Source: Stagnimonas aquatica (lineage in GTDB: Bacteria; Pseudomonadota; Gammaproteobacteria; Nevskiales; Nevskiaceae). From it: a stretch of 64,000 nucleotides of DNA. A program made the position numbers and the translations under genes. How positions within the stretch are numbered: the first letter of the stretch is position 1; each line of letters begins with the position of its first letter. The stretch lies in assembly GCF_003730135.1 (NCBI RefSeq), contig NZ_RJVO01000004.1:1-64000 (forward strand), in the 5' to 3' direction. The notes below the pieces were generated by a model, which had not been told where the DNA came from, made no database searches, and saw nothing but the letters and a program-made list of their open reading frames with translations. This document shows, piece by piece, positions 38,326 through 47,881 of this stretch.

Positions 38326-38934
38326 ATGGCCCGCCGACTGAAATCTCTCGATGAACTGCGCCGGCTGCCGGCCGTTTCCGCCGCTCCCGCTCCCGGGGCG
38401 CGCAAGGCCGCAGTCGCGGTCGCGCCGGTGCGGGTGCTCGGCATTGATCCTGGCTCGCGCTACACCGGCTGGGGCCTGCTGGAGTGCCGGGGGCAGCGCA
38501 GCCAGTTTCTGGCCGCGGGCCGCATCGTCTCCACCCAGGGCGCGATGCCGGAGCGCCTGCTGACCGTGTTCGAGGGCCTGTGCGCGGTGATCGCCGAACA
38601 CCGCCCGGACGAGATCGCGCTGGAGGAAACCTTCGTCAACCGCAGCAATGCCCAGAGCGCGCTGGTGCTGGGGCAGGCGCGCGGCGTGGCGATGCTGGCC
38701 GCCGCCCGCACCGGCCTGCCGTTCGCGGAGTACGCCGCCGCGCAGGTGAAGCTGGCCATCGCCGGCCACGGCCGCGCCGACAAGCAGCAGATCGCGCAGA
38801 TGGTGAAGCTGCTGCTGAAGCTCCAGGCCGCGCACTCCGAGGACGCCACCGATGCGCTGGCGGTGGCGCTCTGCCATGCCCATGTTCGTGGCACCATCAG
38901 CCAAGGGCATCCGGCACTCAAGGGAAGTTGGTGA
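38326..38934 (+). CDS. ruvC: Holliday junction resolvase RuvC, with N-terminal extension
   Basis: RuvC is the endonuclease that cuts Holliday junctions moved by RuvAB. The 202-residue protein has the catalytic acids in LGIDPGSRYTGWG, LEETFVNRSN and HSEDATDALAVALCHAH. About 35 residues precede the usual start (VRVLGIDPG), rich in Ala/Pro/Arg (MARRLKSLDELRRLPAVSAA...). A GTG at codon 36 would give the usual length but has no ribosome site, so I keep the ATG at 38326. The stop overlaps ruvA (TGATG). Confidence 0.93.
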   Translation: MARRLKSLDELRRLPAVSAAPAPGARKAAVAVAPVRVLGIDPGSRYTGWGLLECRGQRSQFLAAGRIVSTQGAMPERLLTVFEGLCAVIAEHRPDEIALEETFVNRSNAQSALVLGQARGVAMLAAARTGLPFAEYAAAQVKLAIAGHGRADKQQIAQMVKLLLKLQAAHSEDATDALAVALCHAHVRGTISQGHPALKGSW

Positions 38935-39527
38935 TGATCGGTCGAATCAGCGGCAAGCTGGTGCTGAAGGCACCGCCGCAATTGCTGGTGGATGTCGGTG
39001 GCGTTGGCTACGAGCTGGAAGTGCCGATGTCCACCCTCTACAAGCTGCCGGCGCTGGGCGAGGCGGTGAGCCTGCACACCCATCTGACCGTGCGCGAGGA
39101 CGCGCACCTGCTCTACGGCTTCGCCAGCCTGGCCGAGAAGGCCCTGTTCCGCGAACTGATCAAGCTCTCCGGCGTCGGCCCGAAGCTGGCGCTGGCGGTG
39201 CTGTCCGGGGTCAGCGTCGAGGAGTTCTGGGCCCTGGTGCGCGCCGGCGATGCGGTGCGGCTGACCAAACTGCCCGGCATCGGCAAGAAGACCGCCGAGC
39301 GCATGGTGCTGGAGCTGCGCGAGAAGGCCGGCGCGGTCGATGGCCCGGCCAGTCTCGGCGGTGCCGCCACCGCGCAGCCGGCCACGCCGCTGGCGGAGGC
39401 GCGTTCGGCGCTGGAAGCGCTGGGCTACAAGACGGCGGAGGCCGACAAGCTGCTCAATGCCATCAAGGCCGAGGGCATGGGCACCGACCAGTTGATCCGC
39501 GAAGCCCTGAAGCGCGCGGTGCGATGA
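38934..39527 (+). CDS. ruvA: Holliday junction branch-migration protein RuvA
   Basis: RuvA binds four-way junctions and loads the RuvB motor. The 197-residue protein has domain I (MIGRISGKLVLKAPPQLLVDVGGVGYELEVP), two helix-hairpin-helix motifs (LIKLSGVGPKLALAVLSG and LTKLPGIGKKTAERMVLEL) and the C-terminal RuvB-binding domain III (ARSALEALGYKTAEADKLL). Its last four bases overlap mlaE rather than leading to ruvB, which lies 3.3 kb further on. Confidence 0.97.
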   Translation: MIGRISGKLVLKAPPQLLVDVGGVGYELEVPMSTLYKLPALGEAVSLHTHLTVREDAHLLYGFASLAEKALFRELIKLSGVGPKLALAVLSGVSVEEFWALVRAGDAVRLTKLPGIGKKTAERMVLELREKAGAVDGPASLGGAATAQPATPLAEARSALEALGYKTAEADKLLNAIKAEGMGTDQLIREALKRAVR

Positions 39528-40342
39528 GCCACGCACGCCGCGAGCGGATCCTGGCCCTGGCGGCGCTTGGGCGCGGCGTGCTGGCGCGGCTGGCGGTGCT
39601 GCGCGAGGTGTCCACCCTGCTGGGCGAGGTGATCCTGGCCATTGGCCGGTTGCTGCGCGGCAAGGCACGTTTCGACCGCGCCGACGCCTGGGCGGTGGTG
39701 CAGGCCAGCGGCGCCGGCGCCCTCGGGGTGGTGAGCCTGGTGAATCTGCTGGTCGGCGCCATCCTCGCCTTCGTCGGCGCGGTGCAGCTGCTGAAATTCG
39801 GCGCCGGGCAGTTCGTCGCCGATCTGGTCAGCATCGCCACCGTCCGCGAGATGGCGGCCGTCATCACCGCCGTGGTGCTGTCCGGCCGTACCGGCGCCGC
39901 CTTCGCGGCGCGCATCGCCACGATGCAGGGCAACGAGGAGGTGGACGCGCTCAAGACCCTGGGCGTCTCGCCGGTGGAATTCCTGGTGCTGCCACGGGTG
40001 CTGGCGCTGACGCTGATGACGCCGCTGCTCTACGCCTACGCTTGCGCGGTGGGGCTCTTGGGCGGCTGGGCGGTTTCCGCCGGCATGCTCGATCTCTCCT
40101 CGCATCTCTATTGGAGCCGCAGCGCCGATGCCCTGGCCGGCACCCACTTCGTGCTCGGCGCGGGCAAGAGTCTGGCGTTCGGCTTCCTGGTCGCCTTCGC
40201 CGGCTGCTTTCACGGCCTGCGCGCCGGCCGCAACGCCGCCGCCGTGGGCGAGGCCACCACCCGGGCGGTGGTCAGCGGCATCGTCGGGGTGATCGTCATC
40301 GACGCCGTGTTTGCCCTCTGCGCCTACGCGCTCGACGTATGA
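39524..40342 (+). CDS. mlaE: MlaE/LinK-type ABC transporter permease of an MCE system
   Basis: The 272-residue membrane protein has the MlaE family pattern: VVSLVNLLVGAILAFVGAVQLLKFGA, TVREMAAVITAVVLSGRTGAAFAARIATMQGNEEVDALKTLG and five to six hydrophobic segments. With the next three genes it forms an MCE-type lipid transporter between inner and outer membrane. It starts inside the ruvA stop (ATGA), so translation is coupled to ruvA. The four-gene make-up with a lipoprotein resembles the LinKLMN/PqiC-type systems more than the full Mla pathway, so the exact substrate is uncertain. Confidence 0.85.
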   Translation: MSHARRERILALAALGRGVLARLAVLREVSTLLGEVILAIGRLLRGKARFDRADAWAVVQASGAGALGVVSLVNLLVGAILAFVGAVQLLKFGAGQFVADLVSIATVREMAAVITAVVLSGRTGAAFAARIATMQGNEEVDALKTLGVSPVEFLVLPRVLALTLMTPLLYAYACAVGLLGGWAVSAGMLDLSSHLYWSRSADALAGTHFVLGAGKSLAFGFLVAFAGCFHGLRAGRNAAAVGEATTRAVVSGIVGVIVIDAVFALCAYALDV

Positions 40343-41127
40343 GTGCCAATACGCCCGCCATCGTCGTCCACGGCCTGCGCATGGCCTACGGCAGCAAGCT
40401 GATCCAGGAAGAGGTCAGCTTCGAGGTCGCCAAGGGCAGCGTGTTCATCATCATGGGCGGCTCCGGCTGCGGCAAAAGCACCCTGCTCAAGCACCTGATC
40501 GGCCTGATGCCACCGGCAGCGGGGCAGGTGCTCTACGGCGATCACGACTACTGGCTCGCCGACGAAGCGGCCCGCGACGCCATCCGCCGCCGCTTCGGCG
40601 TGCTGTTCCAGGGCGCGGCCTTGTTCTCGACCATGACCCTGGCCGAGAACGTGATGCTGCCGATGAAGCTCAACGGCGACCGCCGCCAGTCCGCCGCCGA
40701 GCAGCGCGAACGCGCCGAGACCCTGCTGGAACTGGTGGGGCTGTCGGCGGCCGCCGACCTACTGCCCAACGAGATCAGCGGCGGCATGAAGAAGCGGGCC
40801 GGCCTGGCGCGGGCGCTGGCACTGGAGCCGGAGTACCTGTTCCTCGACGAACCCTCGGCCGGCCTCGATCCGATCAGCTCGCGCAAGCTCGACGAACTGA
40901 TCCTCGACCTGCGCGAGCGCACCGGCGCGGCGGTGGTGGTGGTCACCCACGAACTGCCCAGCCTGTTCGCGATTGGCGACGACGGCATCTTCCTCGACGC
41001 GGTCAGCAAGCGGCCGATTGCCCGAGGCGCGCCGAAGCAGTTGCTGGAATCCTGCGATCATCCCTTTGTGCACGCCTTCCTGAGGCGCGAGGTTCCACCG
41101 GAGGACGTTGAAGATGGGCGTGAGTAA
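40339..41127 (+). CDS. mlaF: MlaF/LinL-type ABC transporter ATPase
   Basis: The 262-residue ATPase has Walker A GGSGCGKSTLL, the Q-loop in VLFQGAALFSTMT, signature NEISGGMKKRAGLARALAL, Walker B YLFLDEPSAGLDP and switch His in VVVVTHELPS. The GGMKKR signature is typical of MlaF-like proteins. It energises lipid movement through MlaE. It overlaps mlaE by four bases and the MCE gene by 14 bases. Confidence 0.9.
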   Translation: MSANTPAIVVHGLRMAYGSKLIQEEVSFEVAKGSVFIIMGGSGCGKSTLLKHLIGLMPPAAGQVLYGDHDYWLADEAARDAIRRRFGVLFQGAALFSTMTLAENVMLPMKLNGDRRQSAAEQRERAETLLELVGLSAAADLLPNEISGGMKKRAGLARALALEPEYLFLDEPSAGLDPISSRKLDELILDLRERTGAAVVVVTHELPSLFAIGDDGIFLDAVSKRPIARGAPKQLLESCDHPFVHAFLRREVPPEDVEDGRE

Positions 41128-42097
41128 AGCGAATCCGACTGCGATCGGCGCCTTTGTGCTGGGCGCCCTGGCCCTGGTCGCGGTGGCGATCATCACCCTC
41201 GGCGGTAGCGCCCTGTTCACCCCCAAGCAGCGGGCGGTGGTGTTCTTCGAGGGCAACGTCAACGGCCTGGTGGTCGGCGCACCGGTGAACTTCCGGGGCG
41301 TCAAGGTGGGCTCGGTGGACCGCATCGCCCTGCAGTTCGACGCCACCACCCTCAATGCCCGCATCCCGGTCTATCTCAGCGTGCTGCCCAATCAGATCCA
41401 GGTGATCGGCGGCAGCCGCGAGGATATCGATATTCCCTTCGAGGCCTTCATCCAGAAGGGCCTGCGCGCCAAGCTCAACATGGAGAGCATCGTCACCGGC
41501 CAGTTGGGCGTCGATCTGGACTTCCGCCCGAACACGCCGCTGGTGCTGGTCGGCAGCCCGAACCCCTCGATTCCGGAGATTCCGACCGTGAAGTCGGATT
41601 TCGATGTCATCAAGGACCAGCTCAGCCAGATCCCGTTCCGCCAGATCGCCGACGACGTGAAGACCCTGGTGGCCTCGATCAGCGAGCTGAGCAAGAGCGC
41701 CGGCGGTAGCCTGGGCACGCTCGACCAGGAACTGCGCAGCACCGCCACCGCCGCGCGCAAGACCCTGGACCAGGCCAGCCGCACGCTGGCGACCATGGAC
41801 GGCACCCTGGCCGCAGTGCGCGGGACTGCCGACAAGGCCAGCGCCACCCTGGACGTGGCCGGTCCGCAGCTCAACAAGACCCTGAGTTCCGCCGAGGCGG
41901 CGCTCAGCCGCGCCGAAAAGACCCTCAGCGCGGCCGAGCAGACCCTCGCCAACACCGCCGAGTTGACCGCGCCCGGCGCGCCGCTGCGGGCCGATCTGGA
42001 GCAGGCCCTGCGCGATCTCGCGGCCAGCGCCGAGTCGCTGCGCAGCTTCGCCGACACCGTCGAGCGCAACCCCAACGCCCTGGTCTTCGGCAACTAG
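41114..42097 (+). CDS. mlaD: MCE-domain substrate-binding protein (MlaD/LinM-like)
   Basis: The 327-residue protein has an N-terminal membrane anchor (about 9-32), an MCE domain (VVFFEGNVNGLVVGAPVNFRGVKVGSVDRI, about 40-145) and a long C-terminal helical/coiled-coil region (about 160-320, with ASRTLATMDGTLAAVRGTADKAS). The long coil is like the PqiB/LinM type and could form a tunnel or needle; E. coli MlaD (183 residues) lacks it. The ATG at 41114 has GGAGG nine bases upstream; the TTG at 41108 is less likely. Confidence 0.87.
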   Translation: MGVSKANPTAIGAFVLGALALVAVAIITLGGSALFTPKQRAVVFFEGNVNGLVVGAPVNFRGVKVGSVDRIALQFDATTLNARIPVYLSVLPNQIQVIGGSREDIDIPFEAFIQKGLRAKLNMESIVTGQLGVDLDFRPNTPLVLVGSPNPSIPEIPTVKSDFDVIKDQLSQIPFRQIADDVKTLVASISELSKSAGGSLGTLDQELRSTATAARKTLDQASRTLATMDGTLAAVRGTADKASATLDVAGPQLNKTLSSAEAALSRAEKTLSAAEQTLANTAELTAPGAPLRADLEQALRDLAASAESLRSFADTVERNPNALVFGN

Positions 42098-42108
42098 AGG
42101 TTCCCGCC

Positions 42109-42717
42109 ATGTCCTACTTCCGTCTGAAGCTGCTCGCCATCCTCGCCCTGAGCCTGTTCGCGAACGCCTGCGCCGGCCCGCAGCCCGCCGCGCCGCGCCG
42201 CTTGCTCTTGAGTTACGAGGGGCCGGCACCGGCGCAGAGCGAGCTGATCCGGCCGCGTCTGGTGGTTAGGGCGGTGACCGTGCCCGACTATCTGGACCGG
42301 CGCCAACTGGTCTACCGCGCCGAGGGAGCCGAGCTGCGCCAGTACGAGCAGGTGGAATGGGCGGAGCGCCCGGCGAAAGCGGTCACCCGCTGGCTTACCC
42401 AGGCGCTGGCGGCGCGCCGCGCCGACTACGCGGTGCTGGCACTGACCACGCCGGATGGCCGTGCCCCCGACGCCACCCTGTCGCTGAGCCTGGATGCCTT
42501 CGAGCCTGGGCCGGACGGCGTGCTGCACCTGCGCGGCAGCTGGGCCTATGCCCGGCACGCCGAGCCCGCCGGCCGTACCGGCCGCTTTGACGCCGACGTG
42601 CCGCTCGCCGCCGCCAGCCCGGAGGCCAGCATGGCCGCCATGCAGCAGGCACTGCAGCAGGCGCTGGAGCCGCTGGTGCAGGCGCTGCCGGCGGCGCCAG
42701 CGACCGGTCCGCACTGA
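42109..42717 (+). CDS. ABC-type transport auxiliary lipoprotein (PqiC/LinN-like)
   Basis: The 202-residue protein has a lipoprotein signal ending FANAC (Cys21) and the auxiliary-lipoprotein domain: LLLSYEGPAPA, IRPRLVVRAVTVPDYLDRRQLVYR, EWAERPAKAVTRWLTQAL. These lipoproteins sit on the outer membrane inner leaflet and receive the MCE complex. It completes the four-gene transporter and is followed by 94 bases before ruvB. Confidence 0.85.
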   Translation: MSYFRLKLLAILALSLFANACAGPQPAAPRRLLLSYEGPAPAQSELIRPRLVVRAVTVPDYLDRRQLVYRAEGAELRQYEQVEWAERPAKAVTRWLTQALAARRADYAVLALTTPDGRAPDATLSLSLDAFEPGPDGVLHLRGSWAYARHAEPAGRTGRFDADVPLAAASPEASMAAMQQALQQALEPLVQALPAAPATGPH

Positions 42718-42811
42718 TCGTAGCGACCCGGTGTGAGACACTGCGCATCCTGACCAGACGCGCCGGGCGTTCACCGCCGCCGTCGCCCTCCGATCCACTC
42801 CACTTCCACGC

Positions 42812-43837
42812 ATGAGCGACCGCCTGGTTTCCGCCACTGGCGCCACCGAAGAAGACCGCGTCGACCGCGCGATCCGGCCGCAGCGCCTGGCCGACTACGT
42901 CGGCCAGCCGGCGGTCCGCGAGCAGCTGGGCCTGGCCATCGAGGCGGCGCGGCGCCGCCAGGAAGCCCTGGACCACGTCCTGATCTTCGGCCCGCCCGGC
43001 CTGGGCAAGACCACCCTGGCGCACATCCTCGCCGCCGAGATGGGCGTCAATCTGCGGGTGACCTCCGGGCCGGTGCTGGAAAAGGCCGGCGACCTCGCCG
43101 CGCTGCTGACCAATCTGGAGCCGCGCGACCTGCTGTTCGTCGACGAGATCCACCGGCTGTCGCCGGTGGTCGAGGAAGTGCTGTACCCGGCGATGGAGGA
43201 CTATCAGCTCGACATCATGATCGGCGAGGGGCCGGCGGCGCGTTCGATCCGCCTCGACCTGCCGCCGTTCACCCTGGTTGGTGCCACCACCCGCGCCGGC
43301 GCGCTGACCAGCCCGCTGCGCGACCGCTTCGGAATCGTCCAGCGCCTGCTGTTTTACGGGGTGGACGACCTTAGCCAGATCGTCAGCCGCTCGGCCGGCA
43401 TCCTCGGCGCGCCGGTGCAGGGCGAGGGCGCCCGCGAAATCGCCCGCCGCTCGCGCGGTACCCCGCGCATCGCCAACCGCCTGCTGCGGCGGGTGCGCGA
43501 CTACGCCGAGGTGCGCGGCGAAGGGGTGATCACCGAGGCGATGGCGGCCGCCGCACTGCGGCTGCTGGATGTCGATGGCGAGGGTTTCGATCCGCTCGAC
43601 CGCCGCTTGCTGGACGTGCTCATCAACCGTTTCGACGGCGGTCCGGCCGGGGTCGAGAGCCTGGCCGCCGCCATCGGCGAAGCACGCGACACCATCGAGG
43701 ACGTGATCGAGCCCTATCTGATCCAGCAGGGCTTTCTCGAGCGCACCCCGCGCGGCCGGGTGGCCTCCGCCAAGGCCTATCGGCACCTGGGGCTGACCGC
43801 GCCCAGCACGCCGGGCCTGTTCAGCGGCGGCGCCTGA
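42812..43837 (+). CDS. ruvB: Holliday junction ATPase motor RuvB
   Basis: RuvB is the hexameric AAA+ motor of branch migration. The 341-residue protein has [11 protein letters not shown], Walker [16 protein letters not shown], Walker [13 protein letters not shown], sensor 1 [10 protein letters not shown], the arginine finger region [11 protein letters not shown] and the C-terminal winged helix ([28 protein letters not shown]). It is separated from ruvA by the MCE cassette and is followed closely by ybgC. Confidence 0.97.
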   Translation: MSDRLVSATGATEEDRVDRAIRPQRLADYVGQPAVREQLGLAIEAARRRQEALDHVLIFGPPGLGKTTLAHILAAEMGVNLRVTSGPVLEKAGDLAALLTNLEPRDLLFVDEIHRLSPVVEEVLYPAMEDYQLDIMIGEGPAARSIRLDLPPFTLVGATTRAGALTSPLRDRFGIVQRLLFYGVDDLSQIVSRSAGILGAPVQGEGAREIARRSRGTPRIANRLLRRVRDYAEVRGEGVITEAMAAAALRLLDVDGEGFDPLDRRLLDVLINRFDGGPAGVESLAAAIGEARDTIEDVIEPYLIQQGFLERTPRGRVASAKAYRHLGLTAPSTPGLFSGGA

Positions 43838-43843
43838 GCGGCC

Positions 43844-44245
43844 ATGAGCGGAATCTTTCGCTGGCCGATCCGGGTCTACTACGAAGACACCGATGCCAGC
43901 GGTGTGGCCTACCACGCCAATTACCTGCGCTGGTTCGAGCGTGCGCGCAGCGAGTGGCTACGTTCGCGCGGGCGCAGTCACACGGTGTTGGCGGAGCAGC
44001 ACGGCGCCGCGTTCACCCTGGCGCGGGTCGAGGTGGACTACCGTCGTCCGGCGCGTCTCGACGATCTGCTCGATGTCGCCGTCGAGGTGGCGGAACGCGG
44101 CCGCGCGAGCCTGATCTTCGCGCAGACCCTGCACCGCGCGGGCGAGCCCGGCGCGGTGCTGGCGACCGCCCGGGTGCGGGTGGCCTGTGTCGATATCGTC
44201 AGTTTTAAACCGCGTTCCTGGCCCACGGGCTGGCTGGATGATTAA
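43844..44245 (+). CDS. ybgC: Tol-Pal system-associated acyl-CoA thioesterase
   Basis: YbgC is a cytoplasmic hot-dog thioesterase, acting on short-chain or malonyl-type acyl-CoA, encoded before tolQ. The 133-residue protein has RVYYEDTDASGVAYHANYLRWFERARSEWLRSRG, which contains the catalytic Asp in YEDTDASG, and VDYRRPARLDD. Six bases separate it from ruvB. Confidence 0.95.
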   Translation: MSGIFRWPIRVYYEDTDASGVAYHANYLRWFERARSEWLRSRGRSHTVLAEQHGAAFTLARVEVDYRRPARLDDLLDVAVEVAERGRASLIFAQTLHRAGEPGAVLATARVRVACVDIVSFKPRSWPTGWLDD

Positions 44246-44308
44246 CAATAGGCACTTGCGGCTCCGGGCCGGATTTCAAAAACCACACAAGACCACGCGT
44301 ACAGACCC

Positions 44309-45001
44309 ATGAACGGCGGACTTTCCTTTTCCCATCTGATCCTGCAGGCGAGCTTCCTGGCGCAGGTGATCCTGGCGCTGCTGCTGCTGGCCTCGATCCT
44401 GTCCTGGGCGGTGATCCTCACCAAGCGCAGCCTGCTGGCGCGTGCCAAGCGCAACGCGGCGGACTTCGAGAGCCGCTTCTGGTCCGGCGGCACCCTCGGC
44501 GACCTCTACACCACCATGACCCGCAACCGCGAGCCGGAAGAGGGCGTCGCCGCCATCTTCAAGGCCGGCTACGAGGAATTCGCCCGTCAGCAGGGCCTGG
44601 GCGGCCGCACCGAGCCGGAAGACGCGCTCGCCGCCGTGCAGCGGCAGATGCGGGTTGCGCAGGTGCGCGAGGTCGAGCGCCTGGAGGGTGGCCTGTCGAT
44701 GCTGGCGACGGTGGCGTCCGCCAGCCCCTACGTCGGCCTGTTCGGCACCGTCTGGGGCATCATGAGCGCCTTCATCGCCATCGGTAACGTCAAGCAGGCC
44801 AGCCTGGCGATGGTCGCGCCCGGCATCGCCGAAGCGCTGATCGCCACCGCCATGGGTTTGTTCGCGGCGATCCCGGCGATGATCGCCTTCAACTTCCTCA
44901 GCCGTGCCGTGGATCAGCTGGAAACCCGCTACCACACCTTCTCGGAAGAAATGATCGGCATCGTCGACCGCGGCCTGCGCGGCCACGGCGCCAAGGCCTG
45001 A
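44309..45001 (+). CDS. tolQ: Tol-Pal proton channel subunit TolQ
   Basis: TolQ, with TolR, uses the proton gradient to energise TolA during outer-membrane invagination. The 230-residue protein has three membrane helices (about 10-32, 130-152, 165-190) and the MotA/ExbB signature LSMLATVASASPYVGLFGTVWGIMSAF plus APGIAEALIATAMGLFAAIPAMIAFNF. Length is typical. Confidence 0.97.
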   Translation: MNGGLSFSHLILQASFLAQVILALLLLASILSWAVILTKRSLLARAKRNAADFESRFWSGGTLGDLYTTMTRNREPEEGVAAIFKAGYEEFARQQGLGGRTEPEDALAAVQRQMRVAQVREVERLEGGLSMLATVASASPYVGLFGTVWGIMSAFIAIGNVKQASLAMVAPGIAEALIATAMGLFAAIPAMIAFNFLSRAVDQLETRYHTFSEEMIGIVDRGLRGHGAKA

Positions 45002-45014
45002 GGCGGAGCCGGCG

Positions 45015-45473
<459 letters not shown>

Positions 45474-45503
45474 TCGCCCGACCGGACCTCCCGAACTTCC
45501 GCC

Positions 45504-46433
45504 ATGCTTTTCAAGCCCTCGCAATTGCTGGCCGCCGTGCTGATGCACGTGCTGCTGCTGGGCCTGCTGCTGGGCGGTGTGCAGTGCACGCCCAAGCCGC
45601 CGCAGCCCGAGATCATCGAAGCGGCGCTGCTGGAGGCGCCTCGCGAGGGCAAGCCGCCCCCGCCGGCGCCCGAGCCGCCGAAGCCGGACCCGGTTCCCGA
45701 ACCGCCCAAACCCGAACCCAAGCCCGAGCCGCAGAAACCGGAGCCCAAGCCGGAACCGCCGAAGCCCGAGCCCAAGCCGGAACCGCCGAAGCCCGAGCCC
45801 AAGCCCGAGCCACCCAAGGAAGATCCCAAGAAGGCCGAGCGCCTGCGCCAGGAAGCCGAGATCGCCGAGCAGAAGCGCGAGGCGGCGGCCAAGCTCGAAG
45901 CCGAGCGCCTGCTCGCCAAGCAGGCCGAGGCGGAGGCCGCGCGGGTCAAGGCCGAGGCGGAAGCCCAGGCCAAGCGTGAAGCCGAGGAGCTGAAGAAGCG
46001 CGCCGCCGAGGAAGAGCGGCAGCGCAAGCTGGCCGAGGAAGAGCGCCTTCGCAAGGAGGCTGAGGACAAGCGGCGCGCCGAGGAAAAGGCGCGTCAGGAG
46101 GCCTTGCAGCGGCAGTTGCAGGCCGAGGAGGACGCGCGCATGGCGCAGGTGATCCGGGCCGCGCAGATCACTTGGGCACAGATGATCAACCGGGCGCTGG
46201 AGCGCGCCTGGCTGCGCCCGCCGGGCAATACCGATCAGTTCATCTGCAAGCTGAACGTGCGTCTGCTGCCCAACGGCCAGGTGGTCAGCGCCACCATCAC
46301 CAAGAGCTGCGGTTCGCCGATCCTCGACGACTCGGTGCTCAAGGCGGTGTACAAGGCTTCTCCCTTGCCCTTGCCCCCGGAGCCCTCGGCCTTCGTGCCG
46401 GAATTGAACATCTCCTTCCAGCCGCGGTTCTAA
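45504..46433 (+). CDS. tolA: Tol-Pal protein TolA
   Basis: TolA spans the periplasm from TolQR to Pal/TolB. The 309-residue protein has one N-terminal membrane helix (LLAAVLMHVLLLGLLLGG), a Pro/Lys/Glu repeat region (about 50-105, units like PKPEPKPEPP), a long Ala/Glu/Lys/Arg helical domain (about 105-215) and a C-terminal globular domain III (TWAQMINRALERAWLRPPGNT and a TonB-like end GSPILDDSVLKAVYKASPLPLP). The repeat region is normal for TolA. Confidence 0.95.
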   Translation: MLFKPSQLLAAVLMHVLLLGLLLGGVQCTPKPPQPEIIEAALLEAPREGKPPPPAPEPPKPDPVPEPPKPEPKPEPQKPEPKPEPPKPEPKPEPPKPEPKPEPPKEDPKKAERLRQEAEIAEQKREAAAKLEAERLLAKQAEAEAARVKAEAEAQAKREAEELKKRAAEEERQRKLAEEERLRKEAEDKRRAEEKARQEALQRQLQAEEDARMAQVIRAAQITWAQMINRALERAWLRPPGNTDQFICKLNVRLLPNGQVVSATITKSCGSPILDDSVLKAVYKASPLPLPPEPSAFVPELNISFQPRF

Positions 46434-46473
46434 GCTCTCAAGTTTTTCGGTGCTTCCAAGAAAGCCAATCCCC

Positions 46474-47790
46474 ATGCGCCTCTTCTACAACCTGCGTGTT
46501 TCCCTGTCCCAGTCGGTGCTGCCGGTCCTGGCGGCGCTGCTGGTCTGCTCCGGTCCGGCCCGCGCGGCGCTGGACATCTCGGTGGTCGGTGGCGATACCG
46601 GCGCCCAGCCGATCGCGGTGGCGCCGTTCGCCACGCCGCCGGACATCAACTTCGACGTGGCCGGCATCGTCGAGGCCGACCTGGTGCGCTCCGGCCTGTT
46701 CACCGCGTTGCCGCGCGCCGACATGCTGGAAACGCCCTCGGCGGTGAACCAGGTCGACTACCGCAACTGGCGGGCGGTGGGCATGGAGAACCTGGTGATC
46801 GGCTCGTTGTCGCGCAGCCCCAAGGGTGGGGTGGCGGTGCGCTTCTTCCTGCTTGATGTCTATCGCGGCCAGCAGGTGCTGGGCTTCGACATGCCGGCAG
46901 TGACGCCGGACCAGTTGCGGGTGGTGTCCCACCAGATCGCCGATCTGATCTACGAGAAGCTGACCGGCACCAAGGGCTACTTCAACACCCAGATCGCCTA
47001 CGTTACGGCCTCCGGCTACGGCCTGGCGCGGCGCTTCGAGCTGATCGTCGCCGATGCCGATGGCTACAACCCGCGCACCATCGCCGCCTCGCGCGAGACC
47101 CTGATGTCGCCGGCCTGGTCGCCGGACGGCAAGAAGCTGGCCTACGTCGGCTACGAGAAGGGCCGCTCGGCGATCTTCATCCATACCCTCGCCACCGGTG
47201 AGCTGCGCAAGCTGGTCTCCGAGCGCGGCATCAACGGCGCGCCGGTGTGGTCGCCGGACGGTAGCAAGATGATCGTGACGCTGTCGTTCGAGACCAATCC
47301 CGATCTCTACCTGATCGATATCGCCAGCGGTCAGCGCCGGCGCCTGACCGACCACTTCGCCATCGACGTCGAGGCGAACTTCTCGCCGGATGGCAACACC
47401 ATTGCCTTTACTTCCGACCGCGGCGGCTCGGCGCAGGTTTATCTGATGCCCACCGCCGGCGGCGAGCCGCGACGGCTGACTTTCCAGGGCAAGCAGAACC
47501 AGCGGCCGCGTTTCTCGCCGGATGGCAAGAGTATTGCGGTGGTGAATAACGACGGCGGGCGGTATTCTATTGCCCTTGTCGATGTCCAGACCGGAGCGAT
47601 GCGCAAGCTGAGCGACGGCCCTCTGGATGAAAGCCCCAGCTTTGCCCCCAATGGCGCGGTGATCATCTACTCCACGATAGGTCGTGGTGGTGCCGAGCTG
47701 GCGACGGTGACAGTGGATGGCAGGGTGCGTCAGCGCATGCGCCAGCCCGGCGAGGTACGCGAGCCGGCCTGGGGCCCCTACAGCCGTTAA
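46474..47790 (+). CDS. tolB: Tol-Pal periplasmic protein TolB
   Basis: TolB is the periplasmic beta-propeller that binds Pal and TolA. The 438-residue protein has a signal peptide ending near ARA-ALDISVVGG, the N-terminal domain (PIAVAPFATPP) and propeller blades with SPAWSPDGKKLAYVGYEKGRSAIF, GAPVWSPDGSKM and NFSPDGNTIAFTSDRGG. I use the ATG at 46474 (MRLFYNLRV), which gives a normal signal; a GTG at 46450 would add eight residues. Confidence 0.95.
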   Translation: MRLFYNLRVSLSQSVLPVLAALLVCSGPARAALDISVVGGDTGAQPIAVAPFATPPDINFDVAGIVEADLVRSGLFTALPRADMLETPSAVNQVDYRNWRAVGMENLVIGSLSRSPKGGVAVRFFLLDVYRGQQVLGFDMPAVTPDQLRVVSHQIADLIYEKLTGTKGYFNTQIAYVTASGYGLARRFELIVADADGYNPRTIAASRETLMSPAWSPDGKKLAYVGYEKGRSAIFIHTLATGELRKLVSERGINGAPVWSPDGSKMIVTLSFETNPDLYLIDIASGQRRRLTDHFAIDVEANFSPDGNTIAFTSDRGGSAQVYLMPTAGGEPRRLTFQGKQNQRPRFSPDGKSIAVVNNDGGRYSIALVDVQTGAMRKLSDGPLDESPSFAPNGAVIIYSTIGRGGAELATVTVDGRVRQRMRQPGEVREPAWGPYSR

Positions 47791-47825
47791 GCCTGGACTT
47801 TCAACAGCGACGTCTTTTATTTCCC

Positions 47826-47843
47826 GAACACCTCCGCGTGTTC
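47826..47843 (+). other. Hairpin between tolB and pal
   Basis: GAACAC (47826-47831) pairs with GTGTTC (47838-47843) over a CTCCGC loop, followed by CTTCAATT. It may slow transcription or protect RNA between tolB and pal, whose product is needed in greater amount. Its T-run is too poor for a full terminator. Confidence 0.4.
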
Positions 47844-47881
47844 CTTCAATTCAGCCTCACTCAATTCGCAGGAGCTACACA

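Noticed and set aside
45640-45830. Repeated PKPEP codons as a separate tandem repeat or recent expansion
   Set aside because: Pro/Lys/Glu repeats are a normal part of the TolA stalk.
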